From contig NZ_VIYG01000002.1 of assembly GCF_009389585.1 (NCBI RefSeq), positions 372,001-436,000 on the forward strand: DNA of 64,000 nt, written 5' to 3'. Shown in pieces: positions 51,710 through 59,904 of the stretch (positions are counted from its first letter, which is position 1; each line of letters starts with the position of its first letter). The translations under genes were made by a program, and so were the position numbers. Under the pieces are notes generated by a model. That model was not told the DNA's origin and ran no database searches. It worked only from the letters and a program-made list of their open reading frames with translations. The DNA comes from Oceanobacillus sp. CFH 90083. Its GTDB lineage: Bacteria; Bacillota; Bacilli; Bacillales; Amphibacillaceae.

Positions 51710-53563
51710 TTATTCCAAATTTGTTATTTGAAAGCCCTCATTGGTTAATTCTACTGTATACGTCCACTGATAATCTTCTGTTTCTGTGCTGCCGCTGGCA
51801 TAGGTTAATTCAATCGTTTCACTTGTTGTCACCATCCATGTCTCCGAATCAAGCTCTTCCACACCTTCTACAGACATGGATATTACCTCCTGCGTCAAAT
51901 CATTATCGTATAATCGTTCAACCAAATCCTGCTGCATTGCCTCAAAATCACTTCCAGAGGCAATACTCCCTGCCACCTGACCATAATCACCTGTATTAAT
52001 TGCGTCAACTAAATCATATACATAATTTTCAACAAGTGATTCTATATCAGCAATATCCGCATCCTCTGAACTGTCACTATTTTCATCCTGATCTGCATCC
52101 TCAGAAACAACACCCTCAAATTCTTCACCGGATACATCATAAAATTCTAATTCAGATCCGCTCCTATAATAATTTTCATTAAAATAAAATATTTCCCACT
52201 CTGCATCATCTTCATTATATTGAAGCTGGAAGGCTGCATCCTTCACAATCTCCTTTGGGTCCCCGTCTTGATCGTATGTTCCTGTCATCTTGATTTGGGC
52301 AGGCATTTCATACACAGCTTCTTCTACATTTGTCATATCTGTAAAACTGATGCCTACTTCATCCAGCCTGCCACTAAATCCATTCCCATCAGAATTACTG
52401 AAAAGGTCATACTCCAATGTTTCCTGCAATGCTTTCGAAATATTTTCAATGACGGATGCATCCTGTTTAGCTAGAGCTTCTACATAATCCTCACTAAAGG
52501 AGATGATTACTGGAGATATTTCCTCCTTCAGCTGATCATTTAGTAAGTCGATAGCTATCTCCTGATGCTGGTCTGTAATAGCGATTGGATCAATTTGTAT
52601 ATCTCCCCAGCCTGTTTCCACCATACCTGTTACTTCCATCGAACCATCAAGTAATAACGGACCCGCCTCTACCAGTTCTTCATTCATTTCTATATCCAAT
52701 GGTTCTTCATTAATCAGCAATTGCAGCGAATGATAAGGTAAATTGTAATTGCTGGATGTTTCAAAAGTAACCTTACCCACTTCTAATTCAGAATCATAGC
52801 GGTTATTCTCATGTATTAAAAGAACGCTCTGACTCTTTTCCGCTTCTCCATAATCGGTTGCAAAATGGCTTGCTGCCTCATAAACACCAGGAGCCAAAGG
52901 ACCATATGCTATAGAATCAGAGGATATAGCATTCTCTGCAAATGCTTCTCCATTAAACGTTGTCTTTACACCCTCCACACTGGAAAAAACCGTAACATAT
53001 TGCGGCTCAGCTTCTACATGATATTGTGTAAAGAACAAAAATGCCTTATCGTCCGATTCTTCTATCTCAAAAATGGGAAGCTCAGCAAATACCCCATCTG
53101 GATCGGCGTCATTTATAAAAGCAAAATCATCTTCTTCCCTCATACCTGCTATTGCCTGTGCTTCCGCATCAGAAAGCTCCTTGCCATCCATACTTACAAT
53201 ATTTTGGATTGCATCTGCATCTCCCTCAGCTAATGCATTGGCAAAGCGCTTGGCAGTGTTTTCTCCGGAATAATAAGCATTTCCCCAAACACCTAAACCT
53301 ATGCCGCATAATATAAGCAGACCAATTATCCCGGTCAGTATTTTTTTCTTTTTGGACATAGGCTTCTTTTCTTTACTTGCCTGTCTGGATGGATGCCCGC
53401 TTTTCATATCCTCTTCCTTATTACCAGCAGAACCTTTTTCCATCTCTGCAGGCAGCGGAGCTTTTTTTTCGGCAGCTTCTTTGTTTACCTTTGTTCCGCA
53501 ATGCTTGCAAAACTGAGCTTCATCTGCAATTGGTTTGCCACATTCTCTACAAAATTTACTCAA
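51710..53563 (-). CDS. zinc-ribbon membrane protein of the TcaA/YvbJ type
   Basis: About 617 residues from a TTG at 53561-53563 (GGGGAG 8 bases upstream), starting LSKFCRECGKPIADEAQFCKHCG, a four-Cys zinc ribbon. A Lys-rich linker is followed by one transmembrane helix (ILTGIIGLLILCGIGLGVWG, about 80-100). The large outside part has repeated TcaA-type domains (including NAYYSGENTAKRFANALAEGDADAI) and, after an acidic Asp/Glu/Ser linker, a C-terminal NTF2-like domain. TcaA proteins influence cell-wall antibiotic tolerance; the function here is unknown. The DNA just upstream is tandemly duplicated. Confidence 0.82.
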   Translation of the reverse strand: MSKFCRECGKPIADEAQFCKHCGTKVNKEAAEKKAPLPAEMEKGSAGNKEEDMKSGHPSRQASKEKKPMSKKKKILTGIIGLLILCGIGLGVWGNAYYSGENTAKRFANALAEGDADAIQNIVSMDGKELSDAEAQAIAGMREEDDFAFINDADPDGVFAELPIFEIEESDDKAFLFFTQYHVEAEPQYVTVFSSVEGVKTTFNGEAFAENAISSDSIAYGPLAPGVYEAASHFATDYGEAEKSQSVLLIHENNRYDSELEVGKVTFETSSNYNLPYHSLQLLINEEPLDIEMNEELVEAGPLLLDGSMEVTGMVETGWGDIQIDPIAITDQHQEIAIDLLNDQLKEEISPVIISFSEDYVEALAKQDASVIENISKALQETLEYDLFSNSDGNGFSGRLDEVGISFTDMTNVEEAVYEMPAQIKMTGTYDQDGDPKEIVKDAAFQLQYNEDDAEWEIFYFNENYYRSGSELEFYDVSGEEFEGVVSEDADQDENSDSSEDADIADIESLVENYVYDLVDAINTGDYGQVAGSIASGSDFEAMQQDLVERLYDNDLTQEVISMSVEGVEELDSETWMVTTSETIELTYASGSTETEDYQWTYTVELTNEGFQITNLE

Positions 53564-53581
53564 TCTATCTTCTCCCCTTTT

Positions 53582-53865
53582 TATCACAAGTGTCCGTAAA
53601 TCCCTCTATTTACACTTTGCTAATAATGATTTATTTATATGAGGGAAAACGGACCCTTCTTCTCCTGATTCGTTCAACTAAGATTTATCGGGAAAATCAC
53701 CCTCTAAATCAAGGTTCGCTGTATCACAGCAAGAGTGTCCCTAATTCCTCTATATTATATTTTGTTAAAGATCTTTTATTTGTATGAAGGAAAAAAGGTC
53801 GCTGCTTCTCCTGATTGCCTCAACGCAAGTTCGGCAATTAAATTCTCCCCCTAAAAATTTGGTTT
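53582..53865. repeat. tandem duplication, two diverged units of about 140 bp
   Basis: Unit 1 (53582-53721) and unit 2 (53722-about 53865) share the order TATCACA, AGTGTCC, a CCTCTAT tract, an ATTTATTT(A/G)TATGA block, GGGAAAA/GGAAAAA, CTTCTCCTGATT and TCA-AC..AA. Offset of AGTGTCC is 145 bases. On the minus strand, unit 2 contains a TATAAT (in AAAATATAATATAG), so the duplication may carry promoter sequence for the TcaA-like gene. The rest of this 490-base gap shows no gene. Confidence 0.7.
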
Positions 53866-54058
53866 TTATAACTTCATATGTACAGAAAATTCCAACATTA
53901 GTTCTAATCATACTTCTTCGCACAGCTTTGATACCAGCTGCATAGAATAGTCTATCAATATTAATAAAAAAACAGTTCCATACAAACTTAGACCAGCATC
54001 ATGTATGGGCTTTCTAACATGAAACAAAGATCAAACATCATCGTAAGGAGGTTTTTTG

Positions 54059-54529
54059 ATGGATTCCGATAAGCATAATCCCCGTTCTGATAAGAAAAAA
54101 GTATTCCCTGAGAACTGGAATATTGATTTTACCCCCTTTCAAGAGTTTGTTGATCGAATGGATAATTTGTTTTCCCGTTCCTTTAAATCTTTCCAGGGGC
54201 AGATACTTAATGATTTTCCCGCAGAAGTAATCGAAGAAGAGAAGAGCATTTATGTAAAAGCAGAAGTTCCTGGATACCGCCGGCAAGATATTCAAATTGA
54301 AATAATAGGAAATCAACTAAAAATAACATTAAATAAAGACGAAAGCCTATCATTACAGACAGAAAAAGAAGATATAAATAAAAAATCCATCGAGCGGAAA
54401 GAGCGTATTATCACTCTCCCTTTTAATATACCAAAAAATAGTATAACAGCAACCCTTGAAAATGGAATTTTAATCATAACTATCCCAAAGCAAGCCATTT
54501 CATCTCATATTGTAGATATTGAAGACTAA
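54059..54529 (+). CDS. Hsp20 / alpha-crystallin small heat-shock protein
   Basis: A 156-residue chaperone that holds unfolding proteins, from the ATG at 54059 with AAGGAGG. The N-terminal arm has WNIDFTPFQEFVDRMDNLFSRSF. The alpha-crystallin domain (about 50-145) includes EEEKSIYVKAEVPGYRRQDIQIEIIGNQLKI, and FNIPKNSITATLENGILIITIPK carries the A-x-x-x-n-G-v-L signature. No CIRCE or clear SigB site was noticed upstream, so regulation is open. Similar to B. subtilis CotM/YocM-class proteins. Confidence 0.9.
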   Translation: MDSDKHNPRSDKKKVFPENWNIDFTPFQEFVDRMDNLFSRSFKSFQGQILNDFPAEVIEEEKSIYVKAEVPGYRRQDIQIEIIGNQLKITLNKDESLSLQTEKEDINKKSIERKERIITLPFNIPKNSITATLENGILIITIPKQAISSHIVDIED

Positions 54530-54610
54530 CTTGAAACAGAGCATGCCATAAGCAGGTTCACTCTTTTCCCATTGATTGTTCCTCTATTAAAATGATTTCT
54601 TTCTAAACGC

Positions 54611-54643
54611 AAAAAACGCCGTATCACACTGGATACGGCGATA
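54611..54643. terminator. terminator between hsp20 and the Gfo/Idh/MocA gene
   Basis: CGCCGTATC pairs with GATACGGCG; on the minus strand TTTTTT follows. It lies 10 bases past the dehydrogenase stop. Confidence 0.85.
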
Positions 54644-54652
54644 AAGCTCATT

Positions 54653-55615
54653 CTATAATCCGACCTGGCTGCGTGCATCCTCTAGCACTTCAGCAACTGT
54701 AATCGTATGATCAATTAATCCTTCAAATGTTTTTTCCTCATTTTGACTGATAATTCGATGGAAATGAATGAATTCATAAGCAAGCCGTGCACGATCCTGC
54801 TTAACAGAGATATCCTTTGTTTTTCCATCAATCGTGATTTTCACGTTTTTCGCGCCATTTGCACCGGGCTTAATGTACATATACCCCTTTTCTCCCTGAA
54901 TAGAGACAAAATTTTCACCAGTCGTATCCTTCGCTCCTACACAGCTGGCCTGAAAGCCCGGATAAGAGAGTAAAGCAATCCCTGACGTATCCACGCCATT
55001 TTCAAATAAATTTGCTTTATAGACAACCTCTGACGGTTTGCCAAATAAACGCAATACGAAATGCAAATTATAAACATTGATATCTGCTAATGCCCCGCCA
55101 GCAAATGCAGGGTCAAAAATATTGGTCACTTCTCCAGCTTTTAATTGATCGTAACGGCTGGAATATTGACTATAATTACATTGAATTAACCGAATTGGTC
55201 CTAGTCGCTCAATATGATTAGACAGCTCCAGGAAATTAGGTAAAAATAATGTCGGTACTGCCTCGAACACAAACACATTATTTTGTTTTGCCGCTTCTTT
55301 TAATTTTCTGGCATCATCTGCGGTTGGTGTAAATGGTTTTTCACAAATAACATGCTTTTTACTTGCTAAAGCCTGCAGCGCTTGCTCCGTGTGCAGTTTA
55401 TTTGGCGAAGCAATATATACTGCATCCATGTCTTCATCAGCAAAAAATTCTTCCAAAGATGTATAGGTTTTCGGAATTTGAAACTCTCCGGCTAATGCAT
55501 CTGCTGTTTCCTGCTTTCTGGAATATGCAGCAACACAGGTTACTTCTTCAATCGGTTCAATTGCCCGCAGCATCTCTTTGACAATTTTGCCTGATCCTAT
55601 TGTACCTAGTCTCAT
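54653..55615 (-). CDS. Gfo/Idh/MocA family oxidoreductase
   Basis: A 320-residue NAD(P)-dependent sugar or polyol dehydrogenase. Rossmann motif GTIGSGKIVKEMLRAI at the N-terminus, the cofactor strand AAYSRKQETADALA, and the catalytic segment HVICEKPFTP with the EKP lysine. The C-terminal alpha/beta domain has ADINVYNLHFVLRLFG in place of the usual G(G)(A/P)LxDxGxH signature. It is just downstream of the nine-gene sugar-acid operon terminator on the same strand, but has its own unit. Possible link to that pathway is only positional. ATG at 55613-55615. Confidence 0.88.
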   Translation of the reverse strand: MRLGTIGSGKIVKEMLRAIEPIEEVTCVAAYSRKQETADALAGEFQIPKTYTSLEEFFADEDMDAVYIASPNKLHTEQALQALASKKHVICEKPFTPTADDARKLKEAAKQNNVFVFEAVPTLFLPNFLELSNHIERLGPIRLIQCNYSQYSSRYDQLKAGEVTNIFDPAFAGGALADINVYNLHFVLRLFGKPSEVVYKANLFENGVDTSGIALLSYPGFQASCVGAKDTTGENFVSIQGEKGYMYIKPGANGAKNVKITIDGKTKDISVKQDRARLAYEFIHFHRIISQNEEKTFEGLIDHTITVAEVLEDARSQVGL

Positions 55616-55760
55616 ACGAATCAACCTTTCTTGTGGTTTAATAACTTTTTGAAGCTCACCTATTTATTCCATTATACTAAAACTCGCTAAAATTTAAAAA
55701 GGGCAGTAGATTGTAGTAGATGAACCAGAATAAGAAGCTCACTATCCTATTCGTTAATAT

Positions 55761-55797
55761 AAGAATAACACAGGTTTCCACAGCCTGTGTTATTCTT
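55761..55797 (-). terminator. terminator of the nine-gene operon
   Basis: A perfect 14-bp stem AAGAATAACACAGG/CCTGTGTTATTCTT with a 9-base loop, 12 bases past the last operon stop. Confidence 0.85.
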
Positions 55798-55808
55798 CGG
55801 AAAATATT

Positions 55809-56423
55809 TTACAGATAAGCTTTTAATTTCCTTGCGATCACTTGCGGGTTTTCCTGCCCTGTTATGGCACTGCCGACAATAATAATATCCGGATTTTTCT
55901 CCACGATGTCTGGCATTGAATCTTCATTAATCCCTCCGGCAACGGCTACCATTAAATTCGTTCCTTCTGTCAACCCGAATAAATCTTTATGAAAAGCTCC
56001 TGTACTTTGCTGATCCTTTCCAACATGGAGACTTACCAGCTTTCCTCCTAACGCTGCTAATTCTTCTACACGCTGCCTTGATGGAACCCCTAATAAATCA
56101 ATCATAATTTGCCCGCCAAGCTTTTCTGCTTCCGCCAAGGCATCTTTAATGGATGCGTCTGCTGAGAAAGCCATCACTGTCGTTATATCTGCTCCTGCCT
56201 CTAACGCCTGTTTTACCTCATGCTTTGCTGCATCACAGGTTTTCATATCTGCCAAAATCGTTTTATCCGGGAAAAGCTCACGCATTTCACGGACAATCGA
56301 CATGCCATACTCTTTAATAACTCCTGTACCAATTTCAATAATATCGATATATTCCTTTGTATCCTCTGTCAGACGAATACACCTTGCTCTTGATAATCTA
56401 TCCAAAGCCAGTTGCAGCCTCAA
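55809..56423 (-). CDS. hxlA: 3-hexulose-6-phosphate synthase (OMPDC suprafamily)
   Basis: A 204-residue TIM barrel. HPS joins formaldehyde to ribulose-5-phosphate, giving hexulose-6-phosphate, or runs in reverse. Active-site residues are D8 (QLALD), E30 (IIEIGT), the DxKxxD triad D59-K61-D64 (ADMKTCDAAKHE) and H133 in SLHVGKDQQ. The HxGxD pattern and the end VGSAITG resemble HPS; 3-keto-L-gulonate-6-phosphate decarboxylases have HxSRD and a phosphate-site Arg (AGRSI) instead. It is the last gene of the operon that also encodes the isomerase HxlB-like protein, supporting HPS. The physiological direction is not known. Confidence 0.85.
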   Translation of the reverse strand: MRLQLALDRLSRARCIRLTEDTKEYIDIIEIGTGVIKEYGMSIVREMRELFPDKTILADMKTCDAAKHEVKQALEAGADITTVMAFSADASIKDALAEAEKLGGQIMIDLLGVPSRQRVEELAALGGKLVSLHVGKDQQSTGAFHKDLFGLTEGTNLMVAVAGGINEDSMPDIVEKNPDIIIVGSAITGQENPQVIARKLKAYL

Positions 56424-56435
56424 TGTATTTCCTCC

Positions 56436-57386
56436 TTAACGTTCAATACGCTCTACTTCTCCCAGTCTTTCCTGAACATCCTCATAGTATGGAAGACCCT
56501 CATTATCTCCGGCAATACCGACAACCATCGAACCAATGGTATTAGCAAAGTGTAAGCAGCGTTCTAACTCCCAATCATTTAAATAACCGTAGAGAAATCC
56601 GGCATCAAATCCGTCCCCTGCACCGACTGTATCAACAACTTTGGCAGCTTTCACAGGATCTGCATTGATTGTTTTTCCTTGATGATAGCCGACAGAGCCA
56701 AGTTCTCCGCGTTTAATAATCACGGTTGGAATATCAAATTCCTTTGTTTTCTCAATAATTGCTTCCGGATCACTCTCTCCAATAATAATATCCATTTCAT
56801 CCTCACCGGTGAGTAAAATATCTACATGCGGAAGGATACGCAATAGTACTTCCCTTGCTTCTTCTTTGGTCCACATTTTAAGACGAATATTTGGGTCAAA
56901 GGAAATTTTCACACCATGCTTTTTCGCCAGTCGAATGGCTTCCATCATGACCTCCAGATTATCTCCGCCAATAGCTGGGAAAATGCCTGTCAAATGCAGT
57001 ACCCGCGCATTTTTAATATACGCTTCATTTAATTCTTCCGGCTGCATGGTTAATGTAGGTGACTTATCACGATAAAAGAAGACTTTAACACTGCCATCCT
57101 CCATGATTTCTTTAAAGTTTAATGATGTAGGGTAGCCATTAGCTAGATTTACTTCTTTCACGTCGACCCCTTCGCCTCTTGCAAAGGTAAGAATCGTCTT
57201 GCCAAATTCATCATTACCGAGCCGGCTGATATACCCCGTTTTCAAACCGAGTCTGGAACAGCCGACAGCAACATTAAGCTCCGCACCTCCAATATGCTTT
57301 TTAAAACCGTTGACAAATTTCATCGGACCTGTTGCCTCCGGGTTAAAGACTATCATTGCTTCTCCTAAAGTTATCACATCGTTCAT
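56436..57386 (-). CDS. kdgK: PfkB-family sugar kinase, probable 2-dehydro-3-deoxygluconate kinase
   Basis: A 316-residue ribokinase-fold kinase. N-terminal signature GGAELNVAVGCSRLG, substrate lid region FFYRDKSPTLTMQPEELN typical of KDG kinases, and the C-terminal PfkB signature with catalytic Asp VDTVGAGDGFDAGFLYG. Together with the KDPG aldolase in the same operon, phosphorylation of KDG to KDPG is the most likely reaction. A 12-base gap separates it from the HPS gene. Specificity for another 2-keto-3-deoxy or ketose substrate cannot be excluded. Confidence 0.85.
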   Translation of the reverse strand: MNDVITLGEAMIVFNPEATGPMKFVNGFKKHIGGAELNVAVGCSRLGLKTGYISRLGNDEFGKTILTFARGEGVDVKEVNLANGYPTSLNFKEIMEDGSVKVFFYRDKSPTLTMQPEELNEAYIKNARVLHLTGIFPAIGGDNLEVMMEAIRLAKKHGVKISFDPNIRLKMWTKEEAREVLLRILPHVDILLTGEDEMDIIIGESDPEAIIEKTKEFDIPTVIIKRGELGSVGYHQGKTINADPVKAAKVVDTVGAGDGFDAGFLYGYLNDWELERCLHFANTIGSMVVGIAGDNEGLPYYEDVQERLGEVERIER

Positions 57387-57412
57387 CCTGCTATTCCCTC
57401 CAAAATGTATTT

Positions 57413-58087
57413 CTATCGTTTCATTGATCGTAAATTTCCTTGCTCGGAAATAATTACTTCATCTGCCATATTGGCAAATATTCCTGTTTCTACTACACCG
57501 AGCAGTGACTTTATCTCCTGATGCAGTTTTTCTGGTTCCGCAATCGTTTCAAATTGACAATCGATAATATAATTGCCATTATCCGATATAAATGTTTTAT
57601 CCTCTTGATATCGCAAGCTTGTTTTGCAGCCAAGCTTTTGAAGCCTCTTCTCTGTTACTTCCCAGCCAAAGGGAACGACCTCAACGGGCAAAGGAAATGC
57701 TCCTAGCTTTTTCACGAGCTTGTCCGCACCTGCAATCACAATAAAATAATCGGCAATACTATCTACCATTTTTTCACGAACCAGTGATCCGCCGCCACCT
57801 TTAGATAAATGGAGCTGCTCATCAATCTCATCAGCCCCATCGATTGCCAGATCTATATGGCTGTGCTCCGCAAAGGTCGTCAGCGGAATACCAAGTTCAT
57901 TGGCTAATTTCTCCGATTTTTTGGAAGCAGGAATTCCTTTAATCTGAATCCCTTCCACTTCTATACGTCTGGCAAGCTGTTTCAGCATATAGTTTACCGT
58001 TGAACCAGATCCGATGCCCAGAATCATACCATTTTTAATATACTCGACTGCTCTTTCTGCAGCATGCTGCTTATCGGATATTTCCAT
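57413..58087 (-). CDS. rpiA: ribose-5-phosphate isomerase A
   Basis: Interconverts ribose-5-phosphate and ribulose-5-phosphate. It has 224 residues. Active-site loops are LGIGSGSTVNYML, LAIDGADEIDEQL (catalytic Asp), KGGGGSLVREKMV (catalytic Glu) and FIVIAGADKLVKKLG. Its product or substrate ribulose-5-phosphate is the acceptor for the HPS encoded two genes downstream, so its presence ties the operon to the ribulose monophosphate cycle. Bacilli often use RpiB for housekeeping, making this copy probably pathway-dedicated. Confidence 0.94.
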   Translation of the reverse strand: MEISDKQHAAERAVEYIKNGMILGIGSGSTVNYMLKQLARRIEVEGIQIKGIPASKKSEKLANELGIPLTTFAEHSHIDLAIDGADEIDEQLHLSKGGGGSLVREKMVDSIADYFIVIAGADKLVKKLGAFPLPVEVVPFGWEVTEKRLQKLGCKTSLRYQEDKTFISDNGNYIIDCQFETIAEPEKLHQEIKSLLGVVETGIFANMADEVIISEQGNLRSMKR

Positions 58088-58120
58088 TATGTTAACACCT
58101 CTTCCCCTTCAAACCCTCGA

Positions 58121-59407
58121 TTAAAACAGACTTGGATTGATTAATTCTGGAATATAAAAAGCAATATTCGGGAAGAAAGCGACGAACAAGAGAACAATTA
58201 GAATAATTGCAATGTATGGAATGACAGCCACGAAGGATCGTTCTATTGACATTCCCCCTATCTTCGCTGCCAGTAATAGACAGAGTCCATACGGTGGTGT
58301 AATCAGCCCGATAGCAAGTGTAATTACTACGATTAATCCTAAATGTACTGGATCCATTCCAAATTCTAAAGCCGTCGGTAAAATAATCGGTACAAATAAA
58401 ATCATCGCTGGAATCGCATCCATAAATGTCCCGACAAATAAGAAGAAAGCAATAACAATCAGAATAAATAACCAGCGTGAACCAATATTATTATCAAAGA
58501 ACTCCTGTGCTGCTGCTCCCAGCTGATAATAGCTCATCAGCTCTCCAAGCGCACTGGCCGCTGCAAGCGCAAATAAAGATAAAGAACTGAGTGCCAGCGT
58601 ATCAAATAAAATTTTAGGAAAATCCTTTACTTTTAATGTTTTATAATAAAACATACAAACAATTGCTGTATATATGGATGCTACCGCCGCAGCCTCTGTC
58701 GCTGTGAAAAATCCAGTGATAATACCGCCAATAATAATGACAGGTGTTAATAACGCCGGAAACGCATCCAGAAATAATCGAAACAGCCTTTTCATTTCTA
58801 CACGTTTATCCCTTGGATAATTCTTTTTCACTGCTAGTACATAGATTAAAACCATCATCCCCAAACCAATTAAAATTCCGGGAATAATACCACCTAGAAA
58901 CAACGCTCCAATAGAAGCATTTGTCAGTCCCGCAAAAATAATCATTGGAATACTCGGTGGAATCACTACACCAACTGTGGAAGAAGCTGCTGTAACACCA
59001 ACGGATGTTTCTTTATCATAGCCTTTGCGCAGCATACTGGGAATAAGGATTTTTCCTACACCAGCTGTATCAGCCTGAGCTGCTCCGGACACACCTGCAA
59101 ACATCATCGAAACGAGAATGTTCGCATGCGCCAAACCACCGCGAATTGGTCCGACAATTGCTAATGCGAAATCAATCAGTTTTTCGGAAACCTTCCCGGA
59201 ATTCATCAAATTCGCTGCCAGAATAAATAATGGAACTGCTAATAGAACAAAGGAATCGAGACCATTTACCATTTTCATAGCTACTGTTGCTTCCGGTGTA
59301 TAAGGAATACCAAAAATACCAATTAAAGCAATAATTCCGATAACAAAAGCGATTGGTACCCCAATAAGCATTAAGACTAAAAATAAACCTACAAGCAGGA
59401 ATCCCAT
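58121..59407 (-). CDS. TRAP transporter large membrane subunit (DctM type)
   Basis: A 428-residue subunit with about 12 transmembrane helices that forms the transport channel of a TRAP system. Hallmarks are VGLFLVLMLIGVPIAFVIG, LLAVPLFILAANLMNSGKVS, MMFAGVSGAAQADTAGVG, SMLRKGYDKETSVGVTAASSTVGVVIPPSIPMII and GLITPPYGLCLLLA. Its ATG overlaps the dctQ stop by one base (TAATG), so they are translationally coupled. With dctP and dctQ it imports an organic or sugar acid using a cation gradient. Confidence 0.93.
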   Translation of the reverse strand: MGFLLVGLFLVLMLIGVPIAFVIGIIALIGIFGIPYTPEATVAMKMVNGLDSFVLLAVPLFILAANLMNSGKVSEKLIDFALAIVGPIRGGLAHANILVSMMFAGVSGAAQADTAGVGKILIPSMLRKGYDKETSVGVTAASSTVGVVIPPSIPMIIFAGLTNASIGALFLGGIIPGILIGLGMMVLIYVLAVKKNYPRDKRVEMKRLFRLFLDAFPALLTPVIIIGGIITGFFTATEAAAVASIYTAIVCMFYYKTLKVKDFPKILFDTLALSSLSLFALAAASALGELMSYYQLGAAAQEFFDNNIGSRWLFILIVIAFFLFVGTFMDAIPAMILFVPIILPTALEFGMDPVHLGLIVVITLAIGLITPPYGLCLLLAAKIGGMSIERSFVAVIPYIAIILIVLLFVAFFPNIAFYIPELINPSLF

Positions 59408-59892
59408 TATTCATGCACCTCCCTTGCTTTTAGCTGCTGCACGTGCTGCACCATATGTGACAGTGTATAAATCAGCATCGTACCTGCCATAATCGGTATT
59501 GCAATCCAGACATAGCCCATCTTCATATCTGGAAGCGTGGACCACGTGTAATTCCAAAATTCACTGACAATCTGTAAGCCCAGCAAAAAGATACATACAT
59601 TAAAAATAATTAAAACGCTGTCATTAAACAAACTTAAATAAAGTCGTTTTTTTCCTTGAAGCTTCTGCTGCAGGAAATCAAAATTAAAATGCTCCCGGCG
59701 ATTCACCATAATCGCCGCTCCCATAAACACTGCCCAAATAAAGGAATAATTTGCTGCTTCCTCTGTCCAGATAACAGATACGCCTAGGTGTCTCGTCACA
59801 ATTTGTAAAACAATGACGCAAAAGAAAACACATAGAAAAAGAACTCCAATAACAATTTGAGCTTTCTCCAACGCCTGCACTAATTTTTGCAT
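59407..59892 (-). CDS. TRAP transporter small membrane subunit (DctQ type)
   Basis: A 161-residue protein with four transmembrane helices (IGVLFLCVFFCVIVLQIV; NYSFIWAVFMGAAIMV; VLIIFNVCIFLLGLQIV; MGYVWIAIPIMAGTMLIY). Contains the typical VIWTEEAANYSFIWAVFMGA and the RREHFNFDFL segment. It stabilises the DctM subunit and contacts the binding protein. GGGGGAGA precedes the ATG; 12 bases after the dctP stop. Confidence 0.9.
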   Translation of the reverse strand: MQKLVQALEKAQIVIGVLFLCVFFCVIVLQIVTRHLGVSVIWTEEAANYSFIWAVFMGAAIMVNRREHFNFDFLQQKLQGKKRLYLSLFNDSVLIIFNVCIFLLGLQIVSEFWNYTWSTLPDMKMGYVWIAIPIMAGTMLIYTLSHMVQHVQQLKAREVHE

Positions 59893-59904
59893 GTCATCTC
59901 CCCC

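Noticed and set aside
53377-53787. 136-codon plus-strand open frame
   Set aside because: It overlaps the zinc-ribbon gene antisense and runs into the tandem duplication; the protein is low-quality and has no recognisable motif.
53866-54058. CIRCE element upstream of hsp20
   Set aside because: No TTAGCACTC-N9-GAGTGCTAA or close variant is present.
55809-56423. 3-keto-L-gulonate-6-phosphate decarboxylase (UlaD/SgbH)
   Set aside because: The phosphate-site Arg and the HxSRD motif of that family are missing, and the gene is paired with a 6-phospho-3-hexuloisomerase.
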